Shown piece by piece: positions 25,101 to 35,262 of a DNA stretch of 64,000 nt (the first letter of the stretch is position 1; each line of letters starts with the position of its first letter). The notes beneath the pieces were generated by a model that ran no database searches, was not told the origin of the DNA, and saw only the letters and a program-made list of their open reading frames with translations. A program made the position numbers and the translations under genes. The DNA comes from Balanoglossus misakiensis (Eukaryota > Hemichordata): positions 4,526,001 through 4,590,000 of the forward strand of contig CM082590.2 in NCBI GenBank assembly GCA_040954595.2, read 5' to 3'.

Positions 25101-27610
25101 CTTCACAGCAACAGTTTTTATTTGCTGTGAATTCTCTGCACAACATGTTTGGGGATTGTTCACTTTGCATTGAGTTTGCAGAATCCTGCAAACTTCTGCA
25201 AACCCTCAATCAGCCAATCTGCAAACTATATGCCTGCTGGGTATTGGCAGCAAACTCATAACCATCTCCCAGCAAAAATATTTTTTCGTAAGGGAAAGTA
25301 TTCTAATTACACATAAACGTACAAGGCTTACACCAAAATATAGATACTGGAAAATGCCCGGATAAGTCCATGAACTCATGATAAGGCAACAGTCTCAAGA
25401 AAATGGTGAACAAATGCAATGAAAGTATCACAATGAATGTTTGTCCAAACTGTGAGGGCAAGTTATTGTGTAGCTGTAGTAGTGTGTGGGTCGTGCGAAG
25501 GCTTTGTATACCTGGTCGCTGATGTGCTTCCCAAGAAGCATTTTTGACAGTTTGATAGGGCTTGTGTGATTTCCATAAAAGAAATGGGAACAAGGTAATG
25601 GTCATTTCACTGTCCAGACGATCTATTGTTATAGTCTACAGATTTGGGATGTTGTCCTGTTGGTCAGAACATGGAATCCACAACCGACGGTCAGCAAATA
25701 ACGTCACAGCACGGCTGTCACTACACGGCCAAACGGATAACACTCGTTTCCGTTGTGATCAGCCACAAAGTTATGGTTGACATAGACAAGCTGCTTTCTA
25801 TCGGTTAGAATGTCTCATTTTTATAGTAGTTAACCGTATGCGCGCTTAGGGACTGGTCAGTTTCTTCGGCCGGGGGTGGATTCTATTTTGAGGATATCAA
25901 AAAGTGACTGACCGCACCCCTCCTTCATTGACCATGCAAAATTGGATGACCCCCCATCACCCAATTCCTAAACAGGGTGACCTCCCCCAGGCCAAAGAAA
26001 CTGACCATTCCCCTATTTCTTGATTTATATGCCATTATTCTTTGGAGTTGTGGTTAATTCGTGCACGCGCACAATATCCCTTCTTGGGGAAAATGTGAAT
26101 TTTTGTGAGTTTTGATCGCGAATAATAATACATGGTGCAGACATTGCTGAAAGGAAACCATTCCATCGGTGAAATTCCGATCACAAAATACTGGAATTCC
26201 AACAAAACGAAAACAATGAACGACATTCCAGGATAACGACAACCGGCCCATAATGCACTACTGAGACCAAAATGTCTGACTTGTAAATTTGAACAGATGA
26301 TGAACTTGCTGGTGTATAAACCCCCCCCCCCCTCGTCTGGTACATAAAGGCAGAAGATAATAAACTACACAGAAATGTGCTAGTACCTCAATAATTTTGT
26401 GTGTAGACAACTGTTTATTAGAAATAAAAGAACTGATGCATGGTGAACCTTAATCTTACGTTAAATTGGGATTAAAGCGTTCATTGGCAACTTCTTCACT
26501 ATTGTACATTAGTGTCATGAGTTTTGGAACAAACATTTTGCTATGAAATTGTTATGGTCAGTAAATATCACAACTTTATGTTTACACATACACCGATTTA
26601 ATTTCATTTCTTTTGGGGTTACAACAAATATGTGTTCTTGGAGAGAGAGTCGGTGTAAAAACGTGGAGGGGATAAAATATTCATTGCTTTTTGTTCTTCC
26701 AAACTTAAGCGAGGGTTTTGGGGTCAAACGAAAATAGTTGCATTTGACATGCCTCACGTCATGCATTATTTTCGTGATTTTACTATCAAAGTTCGGTTGG
26801 TTCATTTTAAAAAGCTTACTCGCGGGTAAGCACACATGTATCATCAACCTGTCATGTCGTCTGTCGGCAAAGGATACGGAGAAGATAGAGTCAGCTCATG
26901 GGGAATTAATAATTATCCACGACACTATGACCTAAACTATGCCTGCGCCACCTTGCATGAACTCATTTCAGGTCAAAGGTTATCATTCTTTGATATGGCG
27001 TCAATCCAGACTGTCCTATATAAAGACGCACAGCCAGAATGGTTACAAAGTAACACGGGCATGGATTTCAACAATTTATTTATATAAAGTTAGAGCTTGC
27101 CCTTACCCTAAATTTTGCTTGCAGTATAACAGCAAACTAGTTAATAAATGCAACCAATATAATTGCAAAAAATCGTTCCTTTTGTCTCAAGTTGGAGTAG
27201 CCACGAAATGTCGTAATCATTTTGACATAACGTCAACCGAGTTATTATTTATGAATGCACTAATATTATAATGCATACACATACAATGAAAGTTCTGATG
27301 TTTTGCGTGTGTCGAGCAAGCATGACCTTTGAATAAAAATAAACCACGTAGGCCGTATAAAACGGACATAGCGCAGAAAGTCTACGCAGCATTCATAAGT
27401 CTTGTGACACAATTTTCAAAGTGTTGTTTTACATGTCAAATGTGCATGGGGTTGAATGGGTGAATTTTCAAACGCAGTCTTCAGTCCAGAAAAATAAAGC
27501 ACATAAAGCAGTTGTCGTCACTGCCTGACTGAGTTGCCCTTGGTGTGAAATGTATTTGCTACAGTTAAAAGTTCACTTACCTGCGGATCCTTACGTTTTC
27601 CCGAAGCCAT
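2943..27610 (-). CDS. Gene A: ankyrin-Roc-COR-Death domain protein (kinase-less DAPK-like ROCO protein)
   Basis: Spliced CDS on the minus strand, exons 27581-27610, 21365-21463, 17470-17568, 16003-16101, 12356-12454, 10792-10890, 8141-8197, 7318-7446, 6693-6986, 5845-5992, 5278-5426, 4542-4727 and 2943-4190; 2736 bases, 911 residues. Every junction has AG before and GT after the exon and the frame stays open. All introns are phase 0 except the one between exons 10 and 11 (phase 1). Domains: ankyrin repeats 11-194, Roc GTPase about 218-400 (P-loop GFGGVGKT at 222-229, DFAGQ at 283-287, SRAD at 372-375 in place of NKxD), COR about 435-770, Death domain about 786-891. DAPK1 has the same order of ankyrin, Roc, COR and Death behind a kinase; no kinase exon is seen here. 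A role as a cytosolic GTPase-controlled adaptor in death or immune signalling is inferred from the family. The 5' UTR and polyadenylation site are not assigned. Confidence 0.88.
4355..4391. repeat. (GTAT)n microsatellite
   Basis: A run of GTAT units in gene A intron 12. Confidence 0.95.
4542..4727 (-). CDS. Gene A coding exon 12: start of COR domain
   Basis: The exon has 186 bases and covers residues 435-496. It begins KEETIPRLCAEIVDKKPIWY and runs through a helix rich in aromatic and basic residues (FPVLYWKTYVEKV) to a YYLDSIGE end, typical of the COR N-terminal part. TTACAG acceptor, GTAAAT donor. Confidence 0.87.
5278..5426 (-). CDS. Gene A coding exon 11: end of Roc
   Basis: The exon has 149 bases and covers residues 385-434, including VRKELKKKFGDYLNIV and a VLVNCHDSQSEAMGRL segment comparable to the last strand and helix of Roc. 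Acceptor ATTATAG, donor GTGAGT, back in phase 0. Confidence 0.87.
5845..5992 (-). CDS. Gene A coding exon 10: Roc G4 region
   Basis: The exon has 148 bases and covers residues 336-384 plus one base. It starts TNIWAQFFKGMISSIL and contains the strand TVILIASRADML. SRAD stands where Ras-like GTPases have NKxD and ROCO proteins often have THxD; the Asp is kept. It ends in phase 1 and joins exon 11 to form a Gly codon. Confidence 0.88.
6028..6070. repeat. (AATC)n and (AATT)n microsatellite
   Basis: CAATCAATCAATCAATCAAT followed by TTAATTAATTAA, just upstream of gene A exon 10. Confidence 0.9.
6693..6986 (-). CDS. Gene A coding exon 9: Roc switch I and switch II
   Basis: The exon has 294 bases and covers residues 238-335. 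It contains a switch I-like TPTPGIDV, the G3 motif MDFAGQ (DxxG) and the FLRAEDAVFMLLF strand typical of Roc domains. CATACAG acceptor, GTGAGA donor. Confidence 0.9.
7318..7446 (-). CDS. Gene A coding exon 8: Roc GTPase P-loop exon
   Basis: The exon has 129 bases and covers residues 195-237. A basic linker (AEQRKK) leads into the first Roc beta strand and the Walker A/P-loop CGFGGVGKTTLVKSL. The P-loop Lys and Thr are present, so nucleotide binding is expected. Donor GTAACA. Confidence 0.9.
8141..8197 (-). CDS. Gene A coding exon 7: C-terminal half ankyrin repeat
   Basis: This 57-base exon, phase 0-0, reads EGKTPLDVANDRRVKSLLK (residues 176-194). It closes the ankyrin stack with the first helix pair only. 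It corresponds in position and sequence to gene B exon 3 (DGRTPLDFAVEKFK). TTTCAG acceptor, GTAATA donor. Confidence 0.85.
9091..9243. repeat. Foldback (hairpin) element in gene A intron 6
   Basis: Two arms of about 70 bases (9091-9160 and 9170-9243) are inverse complements with few mismatches, around a loop with GCCTGCGGCT. AAGGACCTGGGATCATATTT and its complement are easily seen. It could form a long stem in RNA or a cruciform in DNA. Confidence 0.88.
10792..10890 (-). CDS. Gene A coding exon 6: ankyrin repeat 5
   Basis: This is a 99-base phase 0-0 exon, residues 143-175, with the core NGRAPLHCAAWGGHGDVVRL. It is the partner of exon 4. CCGCAG acceptor, GTAAGT donor. Confidence 0.9.
11016..11040. 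repeat. (GTT)n microsatellite
   Basis: About seven GTT units; the paralogous place near 16248 has only TTTGTTTTTTG, so the run expanded in one unit. Confidence 0.9.
12356..12454 (-). CDS. Gene A coding exon 5: ankyrin repeat 4
   Basis: This is a 99-base phase 0-0 exon, residues 110-142, with the core SGYTALHVAAEANQPEVAQV followed by LIDHGADVNA. It is the partner of exon 3 in the internal module duplication. A TTTCAG acceptor and GTAAGT donor frame it. Confidence 0.9.
16003..16101 (-). CDS. Gene A coding exon 4: ankyrin repeat 3
   Basis: This is a 99-base phase 0-0 exon, residues 77-109, with the core TGQAPLHRAAWWGYGDIVRL. It is the duplicate of exon 6 (10792-10890), with 23 of 33 residues identical. 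CCCACAG acceptor, GTAAGT donor. Confidence 0.9.
17470..17568 (-). CDS. Gene A coding exon 3: ankyrin repeat 2
   Basis: This is a 99-base phase 0-0 exon, residues 44-76, beginning SGYTALHVAAYNNKLEAAQV and ending in the GADVNA turn. It is the duplicate of exon 5 (12356-12454): 24 of 33 residues are identical, against about 96 percent identity in the adjacent intron. Confidence 0.9.
17920..18270. repeat. 142-base minisatellite, about 2.4 copies
   Basis: CATGG of the AAACATGG motif recurs at 17941, 18083 and 18225, a period of 142 bases. Each unit carries the same TTGATGTAAGTT and TCTAACAGATAAAC strings. The matching place in unit 1 (around 12811) has a single copy, so the expansion came after the module duplication. 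Confidence 0.85.
18523..20134 (+). mobile_element. Non-autonomous element, GGTCCCAT family, copy 1
   Basis: The insert starts AATAGCGTCAAGGACACTG and ends ACCAATGGGACCTAAA. The paralogous place in unit 1 (about 13068-13082) lacks it, so this is an insertion into an A-rich site. It contains four tandem repeats of about 240 bases (18681-19620) and a (CATA/CATC)n run at 20026-20077. No coding capacity was recognised. Confidence 0.75.
18681..19620 (+). repeat. 240-base tandem repeat, four units, each with a DR1 motif
   Basis: Units begin at 18681, 18922, 19161 and 19400 (period 239-241). Each holds AGGTCAAAGGTCA (18710, 18951, 19190, 19429), followed four bases later by another AGGTCA-like half-site. 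The same unit recurs three times in copy 2 (DR1 at 21942, 22180, 22418). Confidence 0.85.
21365..21463 (-). CDS. Gene A coding exon 2: ankyrin repeat 1
   Basis: This exon has exactly 99 bases, 33 codons, phase 0 at both ends. It begins DLIKAAENGDVARIQSLI and carries the N-terminal capping repeat (residues 11-43). A TATAG acceptor and GTAAGT donor frame it. It is paralogous to gene B exon 2 at 56129-56215. The flanking intron bases are identical between the genes (39 of 39 on the acceptor side, 58 of 58 on the donor side) while the exon differs at many bases. Confidence 0.88.
21649..23099 (+). mobile_element. GGTCCCAT-family element, copy 2 (nested)
   Basis: It has the same ends as copy 1 and the same orientation, with three 240-base internal repeats (21913, 22151, 22389). 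It sits inside the A-run just within the left terminus of a second element (21634-25294), so it is a nested insertion. A (CATA)n run lies at 23011-23041. Confidence 0.72.
23230..23350. repeat. Short tandem repeat (GCAGTGAGTTCACAGCAA)
   Basis: The unit with AATACTGCAGTGAGTTCACA appears twice in tandem, plus a diverged third copy (ATTGCAGTGAGTTTGCAGCAA). A related string is found at about 25094 near the other end of the host element. Confidence 0.7.
27581..27610 (-). CDS. Gene A coding exon 1 (start exon, residues 1-10)
   Basis: The exon reads MASGKRKDPQ and ends in a GTAAGT donor, phase 0. The start codon is at 27610-27608. The same start exon (MASGGYKDPE) is found in gene B at 59207-59236, and conservation of the ATG and the donor between the paralogues supports this start. 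The preceding bases (GACGTAATC before ATG) are also shared. Confidence 0.82.
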
Positions 27611-27863
27611 GATTACGTCATTGACATTGTGTTGGAATACTTCAAGAATCTGGATCAGTAGCACCGCTCTCTAGAGTTGAACAAGTCACATTCGTATGTG
27701 TTCAAAATGGCGTTGACTACCTGGTCAGGTGACGTTGACAAAATTTTCGGGACATTGTCTGATAAATGAGAAAGTACGTTAAAACAACAAAAAATACCGG
27801 CACTTGGTCGAAGTTCATGACATCATAGAGGTGTGCCATATACAATATAGGTCAATACTATAG

Positions 27864-27871
27864 TGACGTCA
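27864..27871. promoter_or_regulatory. Palindromic CRE (TGACGTCA) upstream of gene A
   Basis: A perfect cAMP-response/ATF-CREB palindrome lies about 250 bases upstream of the gene A start codon. Gene B has the same octamer at nearly the same distance, inside aligned flanking sequence (GTGACGTCACAGC in both). The octamer is directly visible; a promoter role is inferred from position and conservation. Confidence 0.5.
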
Positions 27872-27908
27872 CAGCATAATTCATTCAATGTGTGTGTTTC
27901 TGAGTTAA

Positions 27909-28616
27909 GGTGGCATTGCATGAAAAGTTGTGATTTTTGCCAAATTTTACTTTTTTATATTAATCGGTAGGCCTAATACTGACCCACATCCTGACTAATG
28001 CGTCTTGGCGGAAATGTTGCATAATCACCCCAAAATAGCACTTTTCTGAATGAGTTCACAACTTAACAAATAGGTGTCAACAATGCAAATGGCCGTTTTT
28101 CTCAGTTTGCATTTTCGCTGCTCTTGACAACTTCAGAAGAATTTAGCTCAAATTTTAACAGGGGATTGTGTATGACCAATCCAACAAAACGGTATTTTTG
28201 TTAGTCGATAAAGTGTCACTGGCGGGAATAAACTCTGATTCAATACAACTCACCGTGAATTTGGTCAAATTTTCTGAAAATCTAACTTTTAAACGCTGTT
28301 ACTCCTCAATGGAAGCAGATAACGCAAAACAAAATTAGCGTTTTTTTGCACGTGTACTCTAGTTTCGAATGACATACTAAGATGCATGATGCATGGTCAA
28401 CTTTTTTACCTAATTTAAATTTAATGACATAATATCAAAAAATGGGGTTTTAAACCCAAAATCGCCATTATTTCCGGGGATCAATTATAGTTGCAACTCA
28501 AACAAAAGTTCAAAAACTCAGCTTCCAGATTATATATGGTTTATGGGGGTTTTAACTTAGTCTTTGATGAGAAATAGGCTTCTGAAAAAGTCTCGACGGT
28601 TTCATGCAATGCCACC
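27909..28616. mobile_element. 708-base element with 17-base TIRs and TTAA target site
   Basis: The termini are GGTGGCATTGCATGAAA and its perfect inverse complement (28600-28616), flanked by TTAA on both sides (27905-27908 and 28617-28620). The paralogous gene B flank (about 59515: TTTAAATCACTAAACTAGTTGG) is the empty site, with one TTAA. TTAA duplication is known from piggyBac and Kolobok elements; no transposase is present, so it is a non-autonomous copy in the upstream region of gene A. Confidence 0.85.
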
Positions 28617-28779
28617 TTAATCACAAAATTAGTCGGCACATTCAAACAACATGTTAATGACAGTATGAGCAATACATCACGTGAATGAAGTGACATATCT
28701 CCACTTCGCAATACTCAGTGCAGGACTATGACATTACTCTAGGCAATGAAACGCGATCATGATGACTATGATTCTAACT

Positions 28780-30100
28780 GAACTTGGTCTGCCACACACT
28801 TCAACTACATAAAGCGTACGGGCGTTCCTCGCAGGCTTCCGGGGCTTGGTTAGGCCACGACGGTACGTACGGTTGCACTGGGCTCAACGGGACCTGGTCG
28901 CATCTTAATTTCTGAGGGGTGAGGGTAAAAACCCCGTACCTGGAATCTGATTTTATTGTTCCTCCGTGTGTACGCTTGCCAGAACTCTATATAAGGGGGA
29001 TTAGTGGTATGCCAAACACGGCGTGGTTAGGCTCTGGCCCCGCCGTGTAAGCTAGGGAACGCGCCGTGTCGGTGTCCTTTACATAGGCGCGGTATATAAT
29101 GCATGGAGACAGAAGAATGAAGGGCAGCTGGCGTGCTGCCTCTCCGGGGTTCCCCCGGGGGACCTCGCTGTAGTCCCCGCCGGGTTAGATAGGGAACGTG
29201 CCGTGTCGATGTCCTTTGAGCGGTTACGCTTCCAAGAACTCTGTAGATGTATAAGGGGGATTAGTGGTCTGCCACACACTTCAACTATAGAGCATACGGG
29301 CGTTCCTCGCAGGCTTCTCCGGGCGTGGTTAAGCTCTGGCCCGGCTGAGTTAGAAGGGAACTCGCCGTGTCGGTGTCCTTTACATAGGCGCAGTATATAA
29401 TGCATGGAGACAGGTTCCCCGGCCATCCGCACTGAATGGGAGGAATCGGTTCTGCCCCCGCCTGGCAGGAAAGGAAGAGCCCGTACCCAGTGTGGCCGTT
29501 GTCCGCTCCTTAGAGGTTTCGCCGTAAATACGGGTACTCTGGTCTCCACCGGGCCTGGTCGCATCTGCCCCCGCCGAAGGAAGCCGTTTAATTAGATATG
29601 CACATAATTAATGAGGGTCAAATGTCACATGTAAATATGTGAGCTCCCACCAAATAAGACGTCTGCAGGTTTAATAGTTATGCAGAAATTATTGTTGTCT
29701 TTTTAACTATGGCTTTAGGAATTTCCATATAAATGAAAAAATCATATTATTAACAAAGTTAGCTAATTTTTCAGGGACTGATAGTACCGACGCTCTATAA
29801 AAAAACTTAGAGATCACAAAGGCTTTTTCTAAATCTAGAAATAAAAGTAAACCAGACTTAATTTGCTTCTTTTTAAAAAATACGTAACATCAATAATAGT
29901 TCGAATGGCAACACGTATATTTCAAACCAAGTCTAAATGATGGCTTGTATTATTAAGGGGTTGGGTCAACTACATGAAGCATACGGGCGTTCCTCGCAGG
30001 CTTCCCCAGGCGCGGTTAGGCTCTGGCCCTGCAGAGTTTGAAGGGAACGTCGTGTAAGCTATGGAACGCGCCGTGTCGGTCGGTTACATAATAACGCATG
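28780..30100. repeat. GC-rich cluster of degenerate repeats
   Basis: GCGTTCCTCGCAGGCTTC recurs at about 28823, 29303 and 29986; TATAAGGGGGATTAGTGGT at about 28988 and 29251; GCCGTGTCGGTGTCCTTTAC at about 29062 and 29364; CCTGGTCGCATCT at about 28893 and 29551. The base composition is far above that of the surroundings. A 161-codon minus-strand frame (29079-29564) crosses several units and is probably not a gene. The unit is not recognised as rRNA, tRNA or snRNA. Confidence 0.7.
29585..29640. repeat. Small fragment of the 240-base DR1 repeat
   Basis: ATATGCACATAATTAATGAG followed by GGTCAAATGTCAC matches part of the tandem unit at 18681-19620, at the edge of the GC-rich cluster. Confidence 0.45.
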
Positions 30101-30120
30101 ATAGCGAGGGCGCCGGCAAT

Positions 30121-30240
30121 ATCACGATTTGAAGCCTGCACGAGGGATGGTGATCTGTGACCATAATATTGATGATGCCCGAGCCGCAGGCGAGGGTATC
30201 ATCAATATTATGGTCAGAGATCACTTAATCACGAAATCGC
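30121..30240. repeat. Foldback element with GAGCCGCAGG loop
   Basis: The arms 30151-30180 (TGACCATAATATTGATGATG) and 30195-30223 are inverse complements around CCGAGCCGCAGGCGAGG. The loop is the inverse of the loop in the foldback at 9091-9243. A (GTATACAC)-containing sequence next to it recurs at about 30738-30800. Confidence 0.75.
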
Positions 30241-33200
30241 AGGCGGGTATACACGAGATTTGGGTACAATTCGAGACATATAGCACGATTATAATAATAA
30301 TATCATGCTACCGTCCACGATTCTGATTGGACGAGAGCTGAATCCAGCCATAGTAAAATACTGTTTTACCATGGCTAGCAGTGGTAAAACGGGCCCCTGA
30401 ACTAGCATACGGCAGCAAAATGTGCGGTTAAACCACAGTCGCGCGTGTTTAAACCAAATAAATAAAACAAAAATAATGTTGAATTAACGGACGTTTTTTT
30501 TGGAACTGCTCTGTGGACATATTTGTTGCTTTGCCACGCGCGATGCCCGTCTTGTCACTTTTTGTCGTCTGCTTCATGTTTAATGCTCGATCCCGGCCGC
30601 TCGTGTTTACATTCGTCGTCGCCATGTTGGTTCACGATCGTAATTTCTCTTTCTGACGCCGTTTCGGTAAGAAAATGACACTGATATGCCACAAAAACAG
30701 TTGTTGATATAATTTAATAGCAATAACCCCCGTCTCAGTCAGGTATACACTCGATTTGGGTACAATTCGCTTCATATAGCAGTAAAATATCATCCAGTTG
30801 AACAGGTGTTAATCCTGTGTGTCGCTTTGAAGCCATATATGCGGGAGTTGACTGATCGTGGAGGAAGCCATTGAACGACAGTTTGGAACGCGCAGAAGTC
30901 GCGCGCAGAACACCAAAACAACCCAGCGGGCAATATCAGCGCACGCGACAGGGCTTTATCAACACTAGCCATATCACTTTTTTTTTCTATATCACGTGAG
31001 CGCGTCTCAGCCAATCACGAATATGGTATAATACGTGAGGTGTAATAAAGATGTATAAGGGGGAGTGGTTGTCAATATTTTCATAATATTCTACCCTTTT
31101 CAGCAATAATTATGTAAAAAAGAGGTTTTTCGGAATTTGGAAAATGTTATTCGTACTAGTGTTCGCAACATTTACACAGAGATTGGCGGTCATTTTTAAC
31201 TTAAAATTTTAGACCATTTAGTTATTATTCTTAATTTTAAGCGAACATAATTTAAAGTTTCTTTGAGCAAAATATGAGTAAATTTTAAGACGTCTTCTAC
31301 CCAAATAATAATGATCACACGTGCGGAATTTGCATTGGTTCCTGTTACTACATGTATCACATAACATTGGCTTAGAAACAGGAGGTTAAGTGCATTACAT
31401 ATCAGACGATATTCCGAGTATGCATGACAATTTTGTTGATTCTCTAGTACAGCAGCAGAAACAAAATTGTGCGGATCTTAGTTTAGATACCTCGGTAAGG
31501 TCATATGCAGTGACTAAAGGTATGTTTGGTTTGATTGATAAACGTCCATTTACAGAATGTAAGCTTTGATTCTATAATTTCTGCTGAGAGATATCAGGAA
31601 CAGGTACATTTCACGACCTCATTATTTAAGCTTATACGTGCGCGCAAAATGACCCCGATCAGTGATGACCGTGTGTGACCTGTCGTACTCAGGCTATTGG
31701 ACGCTGACAACTGAAACTCGCGCAAACAAATTACTTTTTATGTAAAACACCAGCTAAATTCACAGGATATAGCCGGCACTGAAGTTTATGAACTAGAAAT
31801 TAAAATCATCTCATAACATCACAGTTTTATCCACTTTGTAAAACATTTAGAGGTGACAATTTCGTGATTCATGTGTGAACACTAACCGAAATAACAGAAC
31901 AATAAACACAAAATCCGAAATACACCCCACAAATAATTTTCCTTCAAATACTCTTTGCAAAACATTTCTGGACGCGGAAATATACAGAGATCAAAGACAA
32001 GATCAAAGCAACAATGTAGTTGATGTAAGAAAACACACCACTGTCACCACCACAGACAAATTAAAAAGAAATAAATGTCAATTGACCCTCACCGCTCTGA
32101 TGTTATGTTCGTCTCTATGAACATAAAAATTGGGCGATTCTTTATTACAATGATTGTTAAAGGTGTGAGACTACAAGAAGACAACGTATGATCTCCTGTT
32201 TAATTGATAATAATACGAGATTATATGACAACTAAGACAAGATTTCCCAGAGTAATGTACACTGCAGTAATTTCAGATGCAAACATAAGCGCATATTGAG
32301 ATTCTTTTTATAATGACAAAATTGAAGATGACGAACTTTCAGACAATAACGTAGACAGGGACAGTAACTTATTGTACTACCGCTAACATCAAGAAACACG
32401 CTGCTGACCTTTCAAATAACATCACAACTTTCCTCATTTCTGTAGTAACAATTCGTCATAATTTTGTACACTGAGGGACGTTTTGCAAATTTTCCATATA
32501 TTCTTGATATCACAGAAAGTTGAAACAAAAGCGACCTTGTCCCTTTAAGTACAGTCACCAATTTCAAAATGAGAATCATAAGCGCCACCATATATTACAG
32601 CCATCAACCTACACAAGTATTTAGAAGAAGAAATAATTGCTGGTGTCCATTTGCATCGGTGTACTAAGCATTCTTCTGTATAATTAATTCTAGTCGAGAG
32701 CTATTGGTCATTTTCAGTTCAACTTTTGCAATCAACATCTCTTCAAATGTTTGCTGGGAAGTGTATACTTACATGTATCAGCGGGAAGCAGTGGTATATT
32801 TTACGTGCAAGTATATTTCATGAAATATATTTCAGTTTAAAATAAATATATCTGTTAAAACTGCGATAAAATAAAGATCACTTCCAAGTTTATACATGTA
32901 ATGTTCAGTCACTAAATTTGATCAAAACACACTATGCAGCTGAGAGAAGCAGTTCACTGACTTCACTGCACATAACGATTCTCGTTCAGATAAGAAGAAT
33001 GATCTGGAGTACATATAGGCGGAGACAACACAGGTATTTGATGAGGTTACATTTCATCACATTCCTGGGTAGATTGAAAGATTCAGTCGTGTGCTATCAC
33101 TCCGGCGCATTGCTTGGTACCCTTAAAAGTGGACAGGGCGCTGGACTACACGCTCAGCTCTGATTAAATTTGGTCAAATTCCAGGGTCATCCTGAGGACA

Positions 33201-35262
33201 GTGATTGATCAACTTTGTACATCCATTCATACCTGACCTGGTGATTATTTCAAGGACTAGTAAAAATTAGCATGGGCGTTATATTTACTTGCCATATTTT
33301 CTAAAAGTGTGGTTAAATTTTATCATAAACAAAGTGCAAAAATCAATGTGTCACCTAAATTTGTACATATTCTTCCACAAAATCTCAGTAATTCGCGTCA
33401 TAGAGAAAAATCAAACGAAATGGTATAGTTTTAACCATGAATTTAGCACATTTTGGAAACGTCCTGTACATTTAATTAGTTTTTGCTGATACTTGTTTGC
33501 CTTTTGATTGAGGCCGCCATGGGAAGATGTCCACTGACATATTTTTATAAAAATATTTTAAGGTTAAACACTTTGTTTACATATTTTGTATCAAAATGTC
33601 ATGTGATCGTGGAAGAGAAATGTACGGAACACGTGTGGGCGATGTCAAAATCAGAGATACCTCCAGAGTACACCCCCACAATAAAATGGTCGCGTCTGAC
33701 TTGGTATGATCACAGATGTAAAGGCACATGCAAGTTGCTTAAACGGCCGTGCGCTGCCATGGAAACCATGATGCGGCATTCGCCTATATATAGGACTGTA
33801 CGATTCGCGTACATTATTGCCGTAAAGTTTGTTTCATCACATTTTCAAAGCTTTGGATGTCTAAAACAAATATTGATAGTCTGATTATCTATGACTATTT
33901 CATTGATTCTCTTGTACGGCAGCAGAAAAAAATAGTGCGACTTATTGATTTGACATACCTGGCCAATATGTCTGCCATATTTAGAGAGGCATTGTCAAAA
34001 TAATTGCTCAGTAGCACAGGTATGTTTTTCAACAGCTGTTTTTTTCTCAAACTATGACTTGTTCATACAGTTTAGTGACTAAAGGTTTGTTTGGTGTGAT
34101 TGATAAACTCCATCTACAGTAGTATTAGCTTTGGTTCTATCGTATCTGCTGTGAGATATCACCAAAAGGAATATTCGACGATTGTGGCCGGTTTATCTCT
34201 AAAAATGTTTATCACACAGACAACACTTGGTAAATATCGGCGGTGACAACACAGGCATTTGATGTGCTTAAGTTTGGTCAAATTCCAGGGTCATCCTGTA
34301 CGATACTGAGGACAGTGATTGATCAACTTTGTACACTCATTCACACCTGGCCCAGTGCTTACTTCAACGACAAGTAAAGATTAGCATGGGCGTAAAATTG
34401 GATTTTAACTCGCCACTGACAGCAGCATTTAAAAAAAGCAATATTATATTTAAGAATTCGGCTTTTCTTGCTTAGTCAACGGCAACAATGTTCATTTCCG
34501 ATGAACCACAGTTTACAGTGTCCTAGCCATTTCTGTACTTAGTGCTTCAAACCTTAATCTTCTATATTGAGTCAACATTTCATTTTTTGCCTAAATGTGA
34601 TCATCTGTTAAGCATGCTGCGTGTATGGTATATTTAGAACAGTCGTTTTAGTTGTTGCACTCAGATCGATCCTGGTATGACTAGACATTTGGACGCATCA
34701 CACCCTATGTGCCACGTTGAGCCTGGTTAGTTGGTGATGACGTCATTCTCTAAGGGGTGGTGACATTTATATTATCAGACATATTGTCAGTTAAAATTCT
34801 AAATTTAGTTTGTGTTCACCTTTATCTTCAAAATGCCCCACTTACAATCCAACCAAAAAGACTAAATTAATGTCATTGTCACAACAGTAAATATTGATCA
34901 GTTTTGGAATAAAGGAATGGCTTGAGTCCCTCGGGTGGTGAAGGAGTCACTGTGGTATGCCCATGCGCAGTTGATGTTTAGATGTTATATGTTAACGGCA
35001 GGAACCTAGAGACCAGCATGCAGCGTGGAACTTCATAAGTTACAAGTCAGTGGACAGCGTTAATGATTAAAACTCAGACGACTGCAGGCCAGGACAAACA
35101 ACTAATATGAATCCTGCCCCAACTAAATACTACCTGAAACATAGCGCCCAGCTCCACTAACTTTTATATATACTTATATATTTCATTTTTGAGCTCTAGA
35201 CACCCACGTATAAGTATGGAACTAAGAATCTGAAGCCGTGCTATAAAGTACATAGAACAAGA

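Larger units (their letters stand above)
21634..25294. mobile_element. 3.66-kb insertion with CCCTTACGAAAAAA inverted termini
   Basis: Left end CCCTTACGAAAAAA, right end TTTTTTCGTAAGGG. The paralogous intron of gene B runs straight through here (GGTAATGTATTCTAATTAC at about 56389), so the whole block is an insertion in gene A intron 1. Without the nested copy 2 it is about 2.2 kb. Subterminal parts carry repeated CTGCAAACT and GCAGTGAGTT motifs. No clear target-site duplication and no transposase were seen; a 98-codon open frame at 23610-23906 is not recognised. Confidence 0.65.

Noticed and set aside
29079-29564. 161-codon minus-strand open frame in the GC-rich cluster
   Set aside because: It crosses several repeat units and owes its length to base composition; plus-strand frames of similar kind overlap it.
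33483-33884. 133-codon open frame with a relative at 39469-39689
   Set aside because: The similarity is explained by the intergenic direct repeats; the reading frame is not preserved in the second copy.
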